DNA of 5,128 bases from Oscillospiraceae bacterium (GCA_016302655.1 JAEDNF010000128.1:1-5128), one strand, 5' to 3'; counted from the first letter of the stretch, positions 1 to 5,128 are shown. Numbers and translations: made by a program. Notes: a model not told the origin generated them from the sequence alone.

Positions 1-1
1 T

Positions 2-244
2 ACATATATCCGAATTATCGAGACACCTGGACACTGTGACGGATGCGTTTCTCTTATTTTCAATTCTACATATATGGTCAGAGATATTATGGTTGGCATG
101 ATGGGTGGAAGTGGCGAATGGCCTAATCTCCCACAACTTCGTATGTATCAGAATTCCGTTGAACTGTTTTGTTTACACCATTCCTGTAAACTCAAAATAA
201 AATTAGCCATACGTAATAACCCCGTCATGTATTCTAATGTTTAG
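2..244 (+). CDS. MBL-fold metallo-hydrolase, C-terminal fragment (partial, possibly decayed)
   Basis: An open frame of 80 codons runs in from the left edge to a TAG at 242-244, so the N-terminus, including the expected HxHxDH metal motif, lies outside the window. Residues 7-20 of the visible part contain ETPGH followed by CDGCVSLIF, which matches the third metal-ligand motif of the metallo-beta-lactamase fold (TPGHxxGxxS). Asp28 in YMVRDIMVG sits where the bridging Asp normally occurs, although families usually have GD rather than RD. The WPNLPQLRMYQNSVE stretch fits the helix leading to the last motif. The final His motif (usually GHG or SHG) is missing in this frame. The last 20 residues look unlike the family, and a frame +1 reading at 202-210 encodes Ile-Ser-His, so small indels may have eroded the end. 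Codon use is more AT-rich than in guaA. The fold is reasonably clear; the substrate cannot be guessed. It may be a pseudogene. Confidence 0.5.
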   Translation, partial: TYIRIIETPGHCDGCVSLIFNSTYMVRDIMVGMMGGSGEWPNLPQLRMYQNSVELFCLHHSCKLKIKLAIRNNPVMYSNV

Positions 245-368
245 ACGAAATCTGCAATAGATTTTCCTCCTCCGAACTTTACTTCATAGGCACTCGCGAT
301 CATTCCTTTTCGCGCTTTTCACACTATGCATTGCAAAAGTGTTGCAGAAGTCTTTTTGTTAAAGCGCA

Positions 369-411
369 AAGTGCCCGAAAGTCCTTTGTTTCCAAGGGTT
401 TGCGGGCACTT
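369..411 (-). terminator. Hairpin downstream of guaA, probable terminator
   Basis: A perfect 9-bp outer stem (AAGTGCCCG at 369-377 with CGGGCACTT at 403-411) is extended inward by AAA/TTT and CCTT/AAGG pairs with small bulges and a 7-base loop. It lies 16 bases past the guaA stop. The run of T after the stem on the minus strand is interrupted (TGCGCTTT), so termination may be imperfect. The plus-strand side has no good T-run either. The same palindrome could be a recombination-site relic instead, since guaA 3' ends are known integration loci. The rest of the gap 245-426 shows only a weak AT-rich 6-bp hairpin (248-264) and nothing else I can name. Confidence 0.5.
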
Positions 412-426
412 GTAAGCCAATTTGTA

Positions 427-1986
427 TTATTCCCACTCAATAGTAGCCGGCGGCTTACTTGTAATATCATAGCAAATTCGGTTAATATTCTTTACCTCGT
501 TTACTATTCTCACGCTTGCTCTTTCGAGCACATCATAGGGTATGCGGGCGAAGTCGGCGGTCATAAAGTCGCTGGTGGTGACGCCTCTGAGCGCAAGGGT
601 GTAGTCATAGGTTCTGTCATCGCCCATAACACCGACAGAGCGCATATTTGTCAGTACGGCGAAGTACTGGTTTATGCTGCGGTCAAGACCGGCGTTTGCT
701 ATCTCCTCACGGAAGATATAGTCTGCATCCTGAAGGGTTGCGAGCTTTTCACGGGTGATTTCGCCGATTATTCTTATTGCAAGTCCCGGACCGGGGAAGG
801 GCTGACGCCATACAAGATAATCTGCAAGACCAAGCTCTGTGCCGAGCTTTCTTACCTCGTCCTTGAAAAGCAGACGAAGCGGCTCAATGATCTCCTTGAA
901 ATCTACATAGTCGGGAAGACCGCCTACATTGTGATGTGACTTTATAACGGCGGCGTCGCCGGTTCCGCTTTCGATAACATCGGGGTATATCGTTCCCTGT
1001 ACGAGAAAATCTACCTTGCCTATCTTCTTAGCTTCTTCTTCAAATACCCGTATAAATTCCTCGCCGATAGTCTTTCTCTTTGTTTCGGGATCGGATACAC
1101 CCTCAAGCTTGCTGATGAAACGGTCGGCGGCATTTACACGGATGAAGTTAACATCCCAGTCCTTGAACGCCTGCTCAACCTCGTCGCCCTCGTTCTTTCT
1201 CATAAAGCCGTGATCGACAAATACGCAGGTAAGCTGATTTCCTACAGCCTTTGACAGCAGAGCACAGGCTACCGAGCTGTCAACACCGCCCGACAGCGCA
1301 AGAAGAACCTTGCCGTCGCCGACTTTTTCACGGATCTGCTTTATAGCGTCCTTGGCGTAATTCTTCATTGTCCAGTCGCCCTTGCAGCCGCAAACCTTGT
1401 ATAAGAAGTTGCCGAGCATATCAAAGCCCTGCTCCGTGTGGTTTACTTCAGGGTGAAATTGTGTTGCGTAAAAGCCTTTTTCGGCATTTTCTATTGCGGC
1501 ATAAGGGCACTTGTCGCTGTGACCTACAGCCTTGAAGCCTTCGGGGAGAACCTCAATGTAGTCGTTGTGGCTCATCCATACTACCGAATTCTTTTTCAGT
1601 CCGCTGAATACAGCGCAGTCGGTATCAAATTCACACTCTGTCCTGCCGAATTCAGCCGCCGCATTCTCGTTTGCCTTGCCGATAGTTCCGCCCAGACCGT
1701 ATACCATAAACTGTGCGCCGTAGCATATACCGAATATCGGCACGCCAAGCTCGAATATCTCGCTTGTCATACGGGGAGAATCGTCAAGATATACGCTTCT
1801 CGGTCCGCCGGTGAAAATTATTCCCTTAGGGTTTCTCGCCTTGATCTGCTCGATCGGAGTCTTGTAAGAGATGACCTCGCAGTATATGTTATGTTCTCTG
1901 ACTCTGCGTGCGATAAGCTGGTTGTACTGACCGCCGAAGTCAATGACGAGTACGAGCTCGTGCTCGTTTGTTGAAAAATCCGCCAT
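427..1986 (-). CDS. guaA: GMP synthase (glutamine-hydrolysing)
   Basis: This is a complete 519-residue GuaA, the normal length for the family. It amidates XMP to GMP using ATP and glutamine, the last step of de novo guanine nucleotide synthesis, in the cytosol. Residues 12-200 form the class I glutamine amidotransferase domain: the nucleophile is Cys88 in GICYGAQ, and His178 and Glu180 in QFHPEV complete the triad. The ATP-pyrophosphatase domain follows, with its PP-loop SGGVDSS at 232-238. The C-terminal dimerisation and XMP-binding part carries [12 protein letters not shown] at 394-405 and ends in the family-typical KPPATIEWE. The ATG at 1986 is chosen because GGAAAGG lies 7 bases upstream and the conserved VIDFGGQ begins at residue 14. 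The gene is monocistronic here: its own promoter is 63 bases upstream and a hairpin follows. No key residue is missing. Confidence 0.98.
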   Translation of the reverse strand: MADFSTNEHELVLVIDFGGQYNQLIARRVREHNIYCEVISYKTPIEQIKARNPKGIIFTGGPRSVYLDDSPRMTSEIFELGVPIFGICYGAQFMVYGLGGTIGKANENAAAEFGRTECEFDTDCAVFSGLKKNSVVWMSHNDYIEVLPEGFKAVGHSDKCPYAAIENAEKGFYATQFHPEVNHTEQGFDMLGNFLYKVCGCKGDWTMKNYAKDAIKQIREKVGDGKVLLALSGGVDSSVACALLSKAVGNQLTCVFVDHGFMRKNEGDEVEQAFKDWDVNFIRVNAADRFISKLEGVSDPETKRKTIGEEFIRVFEEEAKKIGKVDFLVQGTIYPDVIESGTGDAAVIKSHHNVGGLPDYVDFKEIIEPLRLLFKDEVRKLGTELGLADYLVWRQPFPGPGLAIRIIGEITREKLATLQDADYIFREEIANAGLDRSINQYFAVLTNMRSVGVMGDDRTYDYTLALRGVTTSDFMTADFARIPYDVLERASVRIVNEVKNINRICYDITSKPPATIEWE

Positions 1987-2048
1987 ATTGTTTCCTTTCC
2001 GTTACATAGCTTTTAAGCCGACCTTTAATAGTGTCATTATGTCCTTAA

Positions 2049-2077
2049 AGTATATCATATTCCGTGCTTTTTTGCAA
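2049..2077 (-). promoter_or_regulatory. Sigma-A-type promoter of guaA
   Basis: On the minus strand TTGCAA (2077-2072) and TATACT (2054-2049) are separated by exactly 17 bases. A TG one base before the -10 gives an extended -10. The DNA just upstream of the -35 (2078-2097) is AT-rich with T/A runs, like an UP element. Transcription should begin near 2042, leaving a leader of about 55 bases, too short for a purine riboswitch; I find none of its conserved core there. Confidence 0.75.
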
Positions 2078-2119
2078 CTTATTTATAAAAGAAAAAATCA
2101 GTAACAATTCTGAATTTTC

Positions 2120-2148
2120 TTGACAAATAGCTGATATTGTGGTAAAAT
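2120..2148 (+). promoter_or_regulatory. Sigma-A-type promoter of trxA
   Basis: A consensus TTGACA (2120-2125) and TAAAAT (2143-2148) are spaced 17 bases apart, and the -10 is preceded by TGG, giving an extended -10. The start point should be near 2155, with a 65-base AT-rich leader. The promoter is back to back with that of guaA; the two -35 elements are 42 bases apart, so a regulator bound between them could act on both. No clear operator is seen. Confidence 0.8.
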
Positions 2149-2219
2149 TTGAATCAATAAATAGTTCTTAAAAAATTACGGATAATAATTCCGAATCCTA
2201 AACGAAAGGAAGTATAATT

Positions 2220-2528
2220 ATGAGCCATATTGAACTTACAGCAGATAATTTTAATGAAGAGGTTTTAAACTCGGACAAGCCTGTGCTTGTAGATTTCTGG
2301 GCGCCCTGGTGCGGTCCTTGCAGAATGCTCGCTCCCGTGCTTGAGCAGCTGGGCGCAGAGCATCCCGAGATAAAGGTATGCAAGGTAAATACCGACGAAG
2401 AGATGGAGCTTGCTATAAAATTCGGCATAGATTCCATACCCTGCGTTATTGCATTCAATAACGGCAAACAGATAGATAAATCAGTAGGTTTCACATCAAA
2501 AGACAGACTGCTGTCATTGTTTGACTGA
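2220..2528 (+). CDS. trxA: Thioredoxin
   Basis: This is a 102-residue single-domain cytosolic thioredoxin, the usual length, which reduces protein disulfides. The active site WCGPC is at 30-34, within FWAPWCGPC, so the redox pair is Cys31/Cys34. Asp25 is the buried acid of the family, Pro74 the cis-proline after Ile73, and Gly90 in SVGF fits the conserved C-terminal glycine. There is no signal peptide. The start is supported by AAAGGAAG at 2205-2212, 7 bases from the ATG. Two extra cysteines are present, Cys54 and Cys75; Cys75 directly follows the cis-proline, where Thr is typical, and would lie close to the active site. The gene has its own promoter and no obvious terminator. Neither a flavin thioredoxin reductase nor a ferredoxin-dependent one lies in the window, so its electron donor is unknown. 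Confidence 0.95.
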   Translation: MSHIELTADNFNEEVLNSDKPVLVDFWAPWCGPCRMLAPVLEQLGAEHPEIKVCKVNTDEEMELAIKFGIDSIPCVIAFNNGKQIDKSVGFTSKDRLLSLFD

Positions 2529-2574
2529 TTAATGAATGCTTTACAGCCTGTGAATGATTATCCTTTAGTGACGG

Positions 2575-2643
2575 TTTTCGGAAAAAAGTGATATTTGCGT
2601 ACAAATTGTGTAAAAGTACTTGATTTTTTCGGAAAGTGTGATA
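2575..2643 (+). repeat. Imperfect direct repeat upstream of the ferredoxin gene
   Basis: TTTTCGGAAA followed by a purine/G stretch and TGATA occurs at 2575-2593 and again at 2626-2643, 51 bases apart start to start. The second copy forms the spacer of the ferredoxin promoter and enters its -10. The copies differ by a short A-run indel. It could be a duplicated regulator site or chance similarity in AT-rich DNA. Confidence 0.3.
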
Positions 2644-2657
2644 CAATAGAATCAAGT
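2618..2657. repeat. Perfect 8-bp inverted repeat spanning the ferredoxin promoter
   Basis: ACTTGATT at 2618-2625 is the exact reverse complement of AATCAAGT at 2650-2657. The left arm covers the -35 element and the right arm covers the predicted transcription start near 2654. The arm centres are 32 bases apart, about three helical turns, which would place two bound half-sites on the same DNA face. It fits an operator, but no regulator is known here, and 8-bp dyads can occur by chance. Confidence 0.4.
2620..2647 (+). promoter_or_regulatory. Sigma-A-type promoter of the ferredoxin gene
   Basis: TTGATT (2620-2625) and TACAAT (2642-2647) are 16 bases apart, with TGA just before the -10 (extended -10). 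The start should be near 2654, giving a leader of about 45 bases. It gives the ferredoxin gene its own transcript, independent of trxA. Confidence 0.75.
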
Positions 2658-2682
2658 CATATAATGCTATGACAAAAAATAT

Positions 2683-2690
2683 AAGGAGGA
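2683..2690 (+). promoter_or_regulatory. Ribosome binding site that fixes the ferredoxin start
   Basis: AAGGAGGA is a near-perfect Shine-Dalgarno sequence 8 bases before the ATG at 2699. An in-frame ATG at 2669 would place this site inside the coding region and has no site of its own, so 2699 is the real start. Confidence 0.9.
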
Positions 2691-2698
2691 TCATTCCG

Positions 2699-2869
2699 AT
2701 GGCTTATAAAATTTCTGATGATTGCATCTCATGCGGCGCTTGCGCTTCACAGTGTCCCGTTGAGGCAATTTCCGAAGGCGACAGCAAGTATGTAATCGAC
2801 GCTGATACATGTGTTAGCTGTGGTGCTTGTGCAGGCGTTTGCCCCGTTGGTGCACCTTCCGAGGAATAA
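2699..2869 (+). CDS. Clostridial-type 2[4Fe-4S] ferredoxin
   Basis: This is a 56-residue small ferredoxin, the standard length of the clostridial type, which carries electrons at low potential for enzymes such as pyruvate:ferredoxin oxidoreductase and hydrogenase in the cytosol. Both cluster motifs are intact: Cys9, 12, 15 and 19 (CISCGACASQCP) and Cys38, 41, 44 and 48 (CVSCGACAGVCP). As is typical, the fourth cysteine of each motif serves the opposite cluster. The sequence is pseudo-twofold, with acidic residues in between (EGDSK, DADT) and an acidic C-terminus. The start at 2699 is set by the strong site 8 bases upstream. It is a single-gene unit, with its own promoter before and a strong terminator 13 bases after the stop. 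The short leader and strong signals suggest high expression. The partner enzyme cannot be read from the context. Confidence 0.96.
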   Translation: MAYKISDDCISCGACASQCPVEAISEGDSKYVIDADTCVSCGACAGVCPVGAPSEE

Positions 2870-2882
2870 TTTTTACATCCGG

Positions 2883-2916
2883 ACAGCCATGAGCTATGCT
2901 TGTGGCTGTTTTCTTT
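2883..2916 (+). terminator. Rho-independent terminator of the ferredoxin gene
   Basis: A 12-bp stem (2883-2894 with 2898-2909, two G-U pairs) closes on a 3-base TAT loop and is followed by TTTCTTT. It begins 13 bases after the ferredoxin stop codon. Confidence 0.88.
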
Positions 2917-2974
2917 AGCATCTGTGAAAACGATAACACGACTGTGACGGGCAAATGATTGCCTGCAACTTATT

Positions 2975-2980
2975 AAGGAG
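2975..2980 (+). promoter_or_regulatory. Ribosome binding site that fixes the start at 2988
   Basis: AAGGAG lies 7 bases before the ATG at 2988. The in-frame ATG at 2955, 11 codons earlier, has no such site and falls in the loop of a small hairpin (2950-2963), so the shorter protein is preferred. Confidence 0.85.
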
Positions 2981-2987
2981 TATTTAT

Positions 2988-3623
2988 ATGGAGATATTAT
3001 CTGTAAATGATAAAGAGTTTGCCGCATACGGCAAGGTACATAAGGGATATGATGTAAGCGAACTGCTCGAAGCACTTGACAAGAGCACACCTCTCCCCGA
3101 CGGAGTAGGCTATGTTCCGAGTGAAGCGGCTCTTGAAAACACAAAGCTTTTCGGACTTCTGCAGAACAACGCTTACGGCGGTATGCCTATTCAGCTCGGC
3201 TGGTGCAACGGTCACAACACAAAGCTCAACTGCCTTGAGTACCACCGTGACAGCGAGCTTAACATAGGCTTATATGATTTTATCCTTCTGGTAGCAAAGG
3301 AAGATGATATCATAGACGGAAAGCTGGATACTTCAAAAGTAAAGGCATTCAGAGCTAAGGCAGGGGAAGTAGTGGAGGTTTATGCAACTACGCTTCATTA
3401 TGCGCCCTGCAATGCGTCAAAGGACGGCTGCTTCAAGGTAGTTATCGCATTACCCAAGGGTACAAACGGAACAAAGCCGAATATCACACCCGTATATGAA
3501 GAGGATAAGACGCTCTGGGCTTGCAACAAGTGGCTTCTTGCACACGCAGACAGCAGTGAGGCAAAGCAGGGAGCTTATGTAGGTCTTACCGGTGAAAATA
3601 TAGATATCGCTGACATACTCTGA
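2988..3623 (+). CDS. DUF4867-like protein with cupin-type features
   Basis: A 211-residue soluble protein with no signal peptide or membrane segment. From memory of the family its length and sequence fit DUF4867, an uncharacterised Firmicutes family; this was not checked by search. The middle carries CNGHNTK at 73-79 and LEYHRDSELNIGL at 83-95, in which His86-x3-Glu90 resembles the metal-binding H-x3-E of cupin motif 1. After a beta-rich stretch, KAGEVVEVYATTLHYAPC at 124-141 resembles the second cupin motif, with His137 in the place of the last metal ligand. Glu84 and His76 are further possible ligands. Such features are shared with small sugar-acid isomerases and ureidoglycolate-lyase-like enzymes, so a small-molecule enzyme is plausible, but no substrate can be assigned. 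No convincing promoter is seen in 2917-2974; it may have a weak one or depend on read-through. It ends before a strong two-way terminator and converges on cdaR. Confidence 0.8.
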   Translation: MEILSVNDKEFAAYGKVHKGYDVSELLEALDKSTPLPDGVGYVPSEAALENTKLFGLLQNNAYGGMPIQLGWCNGHNTKLNCLEYHRDSELNIGLYDFILLVAKEDDIIDGKLDTSKVKAFRAKAGEVVEVYATTLHYAPCNASKDGCFKVVIALPKGTNGTKPNITPVYEEDKTLWACNKWLLAHADSSEAKQGAYVGLTGENIDIADIL

Positions 3624-3643
3624 TAATTGTCCGATATAATAAT

Positions 3644-3683
3644 CAGCACCGCCGTTTTGCTACGGCGGTGCTGTTGTGTTTTA
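3644..3683. terminator. Two-way terminator between convergent genes
   Basis: A perfect 12-bp GC-rich stem (CAGCACCGCCGT at 3644-3655 with ACGGCGGTGCTG at 3662-3673) has a 6-base loop. On the plus strand it is followed by TTGTGTTTTA, serving the gene ending at 3623. On the minus strand it is followed by ATTATTAT, serving cdaR, which ends at 3681. The plus-strand T-run covers the cdaR stop codon. Confidence 0.9.
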
Positions 3684-4982
3684 CTGTTCGGTATCTTCGG
3701 CTCTGTCGGAAACTTGTATCGAGACTTTATACTCGCCCGTTACCCATGATCTGACATTTGTTCCCCTCAGAGTAAACTCTGCGGTGACATCCTTAAGACC
3801 GGGGGTGAGCGTCGTTCCCATAAGGTCAATAGTAGCGTAAATATCCTTTGATGCAAGTGCCGATATTTCTTCTGCAGGTCCCGTTACATTTACCGTAAGT
3901 TCGTTTGTCAGAACTTCGACATCGAAGTTTTCGGGAACATTTACAATGCGGATATTGTCCTTCTGTACCGCATAGCTTAAGAAGGTGTAATTCTCGGCAT
4001 TCTCAAACGAAACCATTGCGGAAGTATTTCCGCTGATGTTTTTATAGCCCTCGGGGAGCGTTATCGGCAAAGTCAGCTTCTGAAGGTATTTTGTGGTCAG
4101 CTGGCTTAAGTCGATAGTGCCGATTTCAAATTTTTCCTGCGAATCAAGCGAATCGTCGGGTGACGAAACGGTGAGCGATTCGGGATAAATGCTGTATTTC
4201 AGGCTGTCTATATCGAAGTTTGACGGAACATTGGTAAACTGTACGGTAAGCGGAAGAGTCTTCTGCTTGTACAGGGTGATGTTTACGGTGAAGCTGTCGT
4301 TATCGACCTTTATATCGGGATTTTCTATAACTTCGCCGTTTGCGCCGATAAATACTATCTGTCCCTTTGATGTTACCGATTCGGTTGTTTCCCCTGCGAA
4401 TACCGAGCGTATCTCAACGGATTTAACTGCTTCAACCGCCGTGCTGTCTCCTGTCAGAGTGATGGTTGACGGCTCTGCTGTTATGCTGTCGATCTTCATA
4501 TCGGCAGGCGGAACAACTCTGTCGGCTGTTGCCTTCAGAGTACCCTGCGAAACGCTGAAGGTGCGTGATACTGTCTTTTCAACCTTTATCTTTACGGTAA
4601 GGTCTTTGTCGTAAATTGTACAGCTGTTTTCCTTTACGGGAGTTACCGTTACCGAAACGGTATATTCGCCGGGCTCGGTGATAGCCGAAAGGTCAGCCTT
4701 TGCAATAAAGTCATCTGCGGCAAGATTGCCTACCTCATAGCGCTTGCCGGTCAGCTGTACCGTGACGGTATCGGCATAAGATTCGGTTATCGAGAGAGCG
4801 TTTCTCTCCATATAATCGGTTGCCTTTATCTCAATCGGTATATCGCTCACATGAGTGGTTACATCGGGGAAAATCTGCATTGATATCGCAAACCATACGA
4901 TTATTGCAATTATCAGAGCGAAAATGATGTTCTTCAGATTCTTCAGAAAATTGCGGAAAAAGCTATTTATCCATTCTTTCAT
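3681..4982 (-). CDS. cdaR: CdaR-like YbbR-repeat membrane protein, regulator of diadenylate cyclase
   Basis: A 433-residue protein with a short basic, amphipathic N-terminus, one membrane helix at about 18-36 (NIIFALIIAIIVWFAISMQ) and a large beta-rich extracytoplasmic part. That part divides into about four YbbR-like repeats: roughly 45-135, 155-235, 243-328 and 342-425. Repeats 3 and 4 share a clear opening (FTNVPSNFDID and IVNVPENFDVE). In Firmicutes, CdaR binds the membrane cyclase CdaA and modulates c-di-AMP synthesis. The start at 4982 overlaps the stop of the upstream gene as ATGA, with AAGGGGG 10 bases upstream inside that gene, so the two are translationally coupled. It is somewhat shorter than the roughly 480 residues of Bacillus CdaR. 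The operon ends right after it, and glmM does not follow. Family assignment is firm; the regulatory role is by analogy. Confidence 0.92.
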   Translation of the reverse strand: MKEWINSFFRNFLKNLKNIIFALIIAIIVWFAISMQIFPDVTTHVSDIPIEIKATDYMERNALSITESYADTVTVQLTGKRYEVGNLAADDFIAKADLSAITEPGEYTVSVTVTPVKENSCTIYDKDLTVKIKVEKTVSRTFSVSQGTLKATADRVVPPADMKIDSITAEPSTITLTGDSTAVEAVKSVEIRSVFAGETTESVTSKGQIVFIGANGEVIENPDIKVDNDSFTVNITLYKQKTLPLTVQFTNVPSNFDIDSLKYSIYPESLTVSSPDDSLDSQEKFEIGTIDLSQLTTKYLQKLTLPITLPEGYKNISGNTSAMVSFENAENYTFLSYAVQKDNIRIVNVPENFDVEVLTNELTVNVTGPAEEISALASKDIYATIDLMGTTLTPGLKDVTAEFTLRGTNVRSWVTGEYKVSIQVSDRAEDTEQ

Positions 4983-5128
4983 TTTTTATCCGCCCCCTTC
5001 TCTTTACTTGTATCGGGTGCGTTCTTTTCACGCTTTTTCTTGGAAGATGCCTTGCCGTTGTTCTTCTTTGTATCCGGCTTTTCGGGGATGAGCTTCTGCG
5101 TAAGCAGTTTTCTTAAAGTGTCCTTGTT
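4979..5128 (-). CDS. cdaA: Probable diadenylate cyclase CdaA, C-terminal end (partial)
   Basis: An open minus-strand frame runs in from the right edge and stops with TGA at 4981-4979, overlapping the cdaR ATG by the ATGA arrangement. Only the last 49 residues are visible, past the catalytic DisA_N domain, so the identity rests mainly on position directly upstream of cdaR, where cdaA is expected. The first part (DTLRKLLTQKLIPEKP) fits the helical end that follows the cyclase domain in CdaA. The remainder is a low-complexity, strongly basic tail: 15 Lys and 2 Arg in the 49 residues, including SSKKKREK. The tail should be cytosolic and disordered. The frame lacks its start, catalytic DGA and RHR motifs and membrane helices, all beyond the window. 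An unrelated gene is possible but less likely. Confidence 0.8.
   Translation of the reverse strand, partial: NKDTLRKLLTQKLIPEKPDTKKNNGKASSKKKREKNAPDTSKEKGADKK

Noticed and set aside
331..939. A 202-codon plus-strand open frame opposite the end of guaA
   Set aside because: It lies almost wholly antisense to conserved GuaA codons, begins at TTG without a ribosome binding site and its protein resembles no family.
1438..1974. A 178-codon plus-strand open frame opposite the start of guaA
   Set aside because: Antisense shadow of the amidotransferase domain; no ribosome binding site or family likeness.
1987..2048. Purine riboswitch or other leader regulation of guaA
   Set aside because: The predicted leader is only about 55 bases and lacks the conserved purine aptamer core or a terminator hairpin.
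2529..2574. A terminator for trxA
   Set aside because: Short inverted matches such as ACAG/CTGT exist, but no stable stem followed by T-run is visible, so none is reported.
2669..2698. An earlier in-frame ATG for the ferredoxin
   Set aside because: It would add ten residues unlike any clostridial ferredoxin and bury the AAGGAGGA site inside the coding region.
2950..2963. Small hairpin GGCAA-ATGA-TTGCC ahead of the gene at 2988
   Set aside because: A 5-bp stem without a T-run, 11 bases before the ribosome binding site; too weak to call a regulator.
2704..3144. A 146-codon minus-strand open frame across the ferredoxin gene and the next gene
   Set aside because: It crosses a strong terminator and two well-supported genes in antisense; its Cys/His-rich look is the mirror of the ferredoxin codons.

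Overview
The window looks like a chromosomal segment of an anaerobic, low-to-mid GC Firmicute, probably a gut or rumen Clostridia/Oscillospiraceae-type (Ruminococcus-like) bacterium. This rests on a clostridial 2[4Fe-4S] ferredoxin, a DUF4867-like gene, a cdaA-cdaR pair, strong AAGGAGG-type ribosome binding sites and sigma-A promoters with extended -10 (TGn) elements. The genus assignment is inference.

Layout, left to right. Positions 2-244 (+) hold the C-terminal end of a metallo-beta-lactamase-fold protein cut by the window edge; it looks eroded at its own C-terminus. After a short AT-rich gap and a long imperfect hairpin (369-411) comes guaA (427-1986, -), the complete GMP synthase. A back-to-back promoter region (2049-2148) separates guaA from trxA (2220-2528, +), a single-domain thioredoxin. 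A second intergenic region carries the promoter of a 56-residue ferredoxin gene (2699-2869, +), with an 8-bp perfect inverted repeat placed across that promoter, and the gene ends in a strong terminator (2883-2916). A 211-residue DUF4867/cupin-like protein follows (2988-3623, +). A strong two-way terminator (3644-3683) separates it from the convergent cdaR gene (3681-4982, -, YbbR-repeat membrane protein), whose start overlaps by ATGA the end of a partial upstream gene (4979-5128, -), most likely cdaA, the diadenylate cyclase.

Functionally this is mostly housekeeping: GMP synthesis, thiol redox, low-potential electron transfer, and c-di-AMP synthesis with its regulator. cdaA-cdaR are translationally coupled. 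The usual third partner glmM is absent directly downstream, where the operon ends at the terminator. TrxA and ferredoxin are neighbours but each has its own promoter, so they are separate transcription units.

I see no CRISPR array, tRNA, rRNA, complete mobile element or clearly novel multi-gene system. The points most worth a second look are the dyad around the ferredoxin promoter, the cupin-like uncharacterised protein, the palindrome just past the guaA 3' end (a known integration locus), and the decayed-looking MBL fragment.
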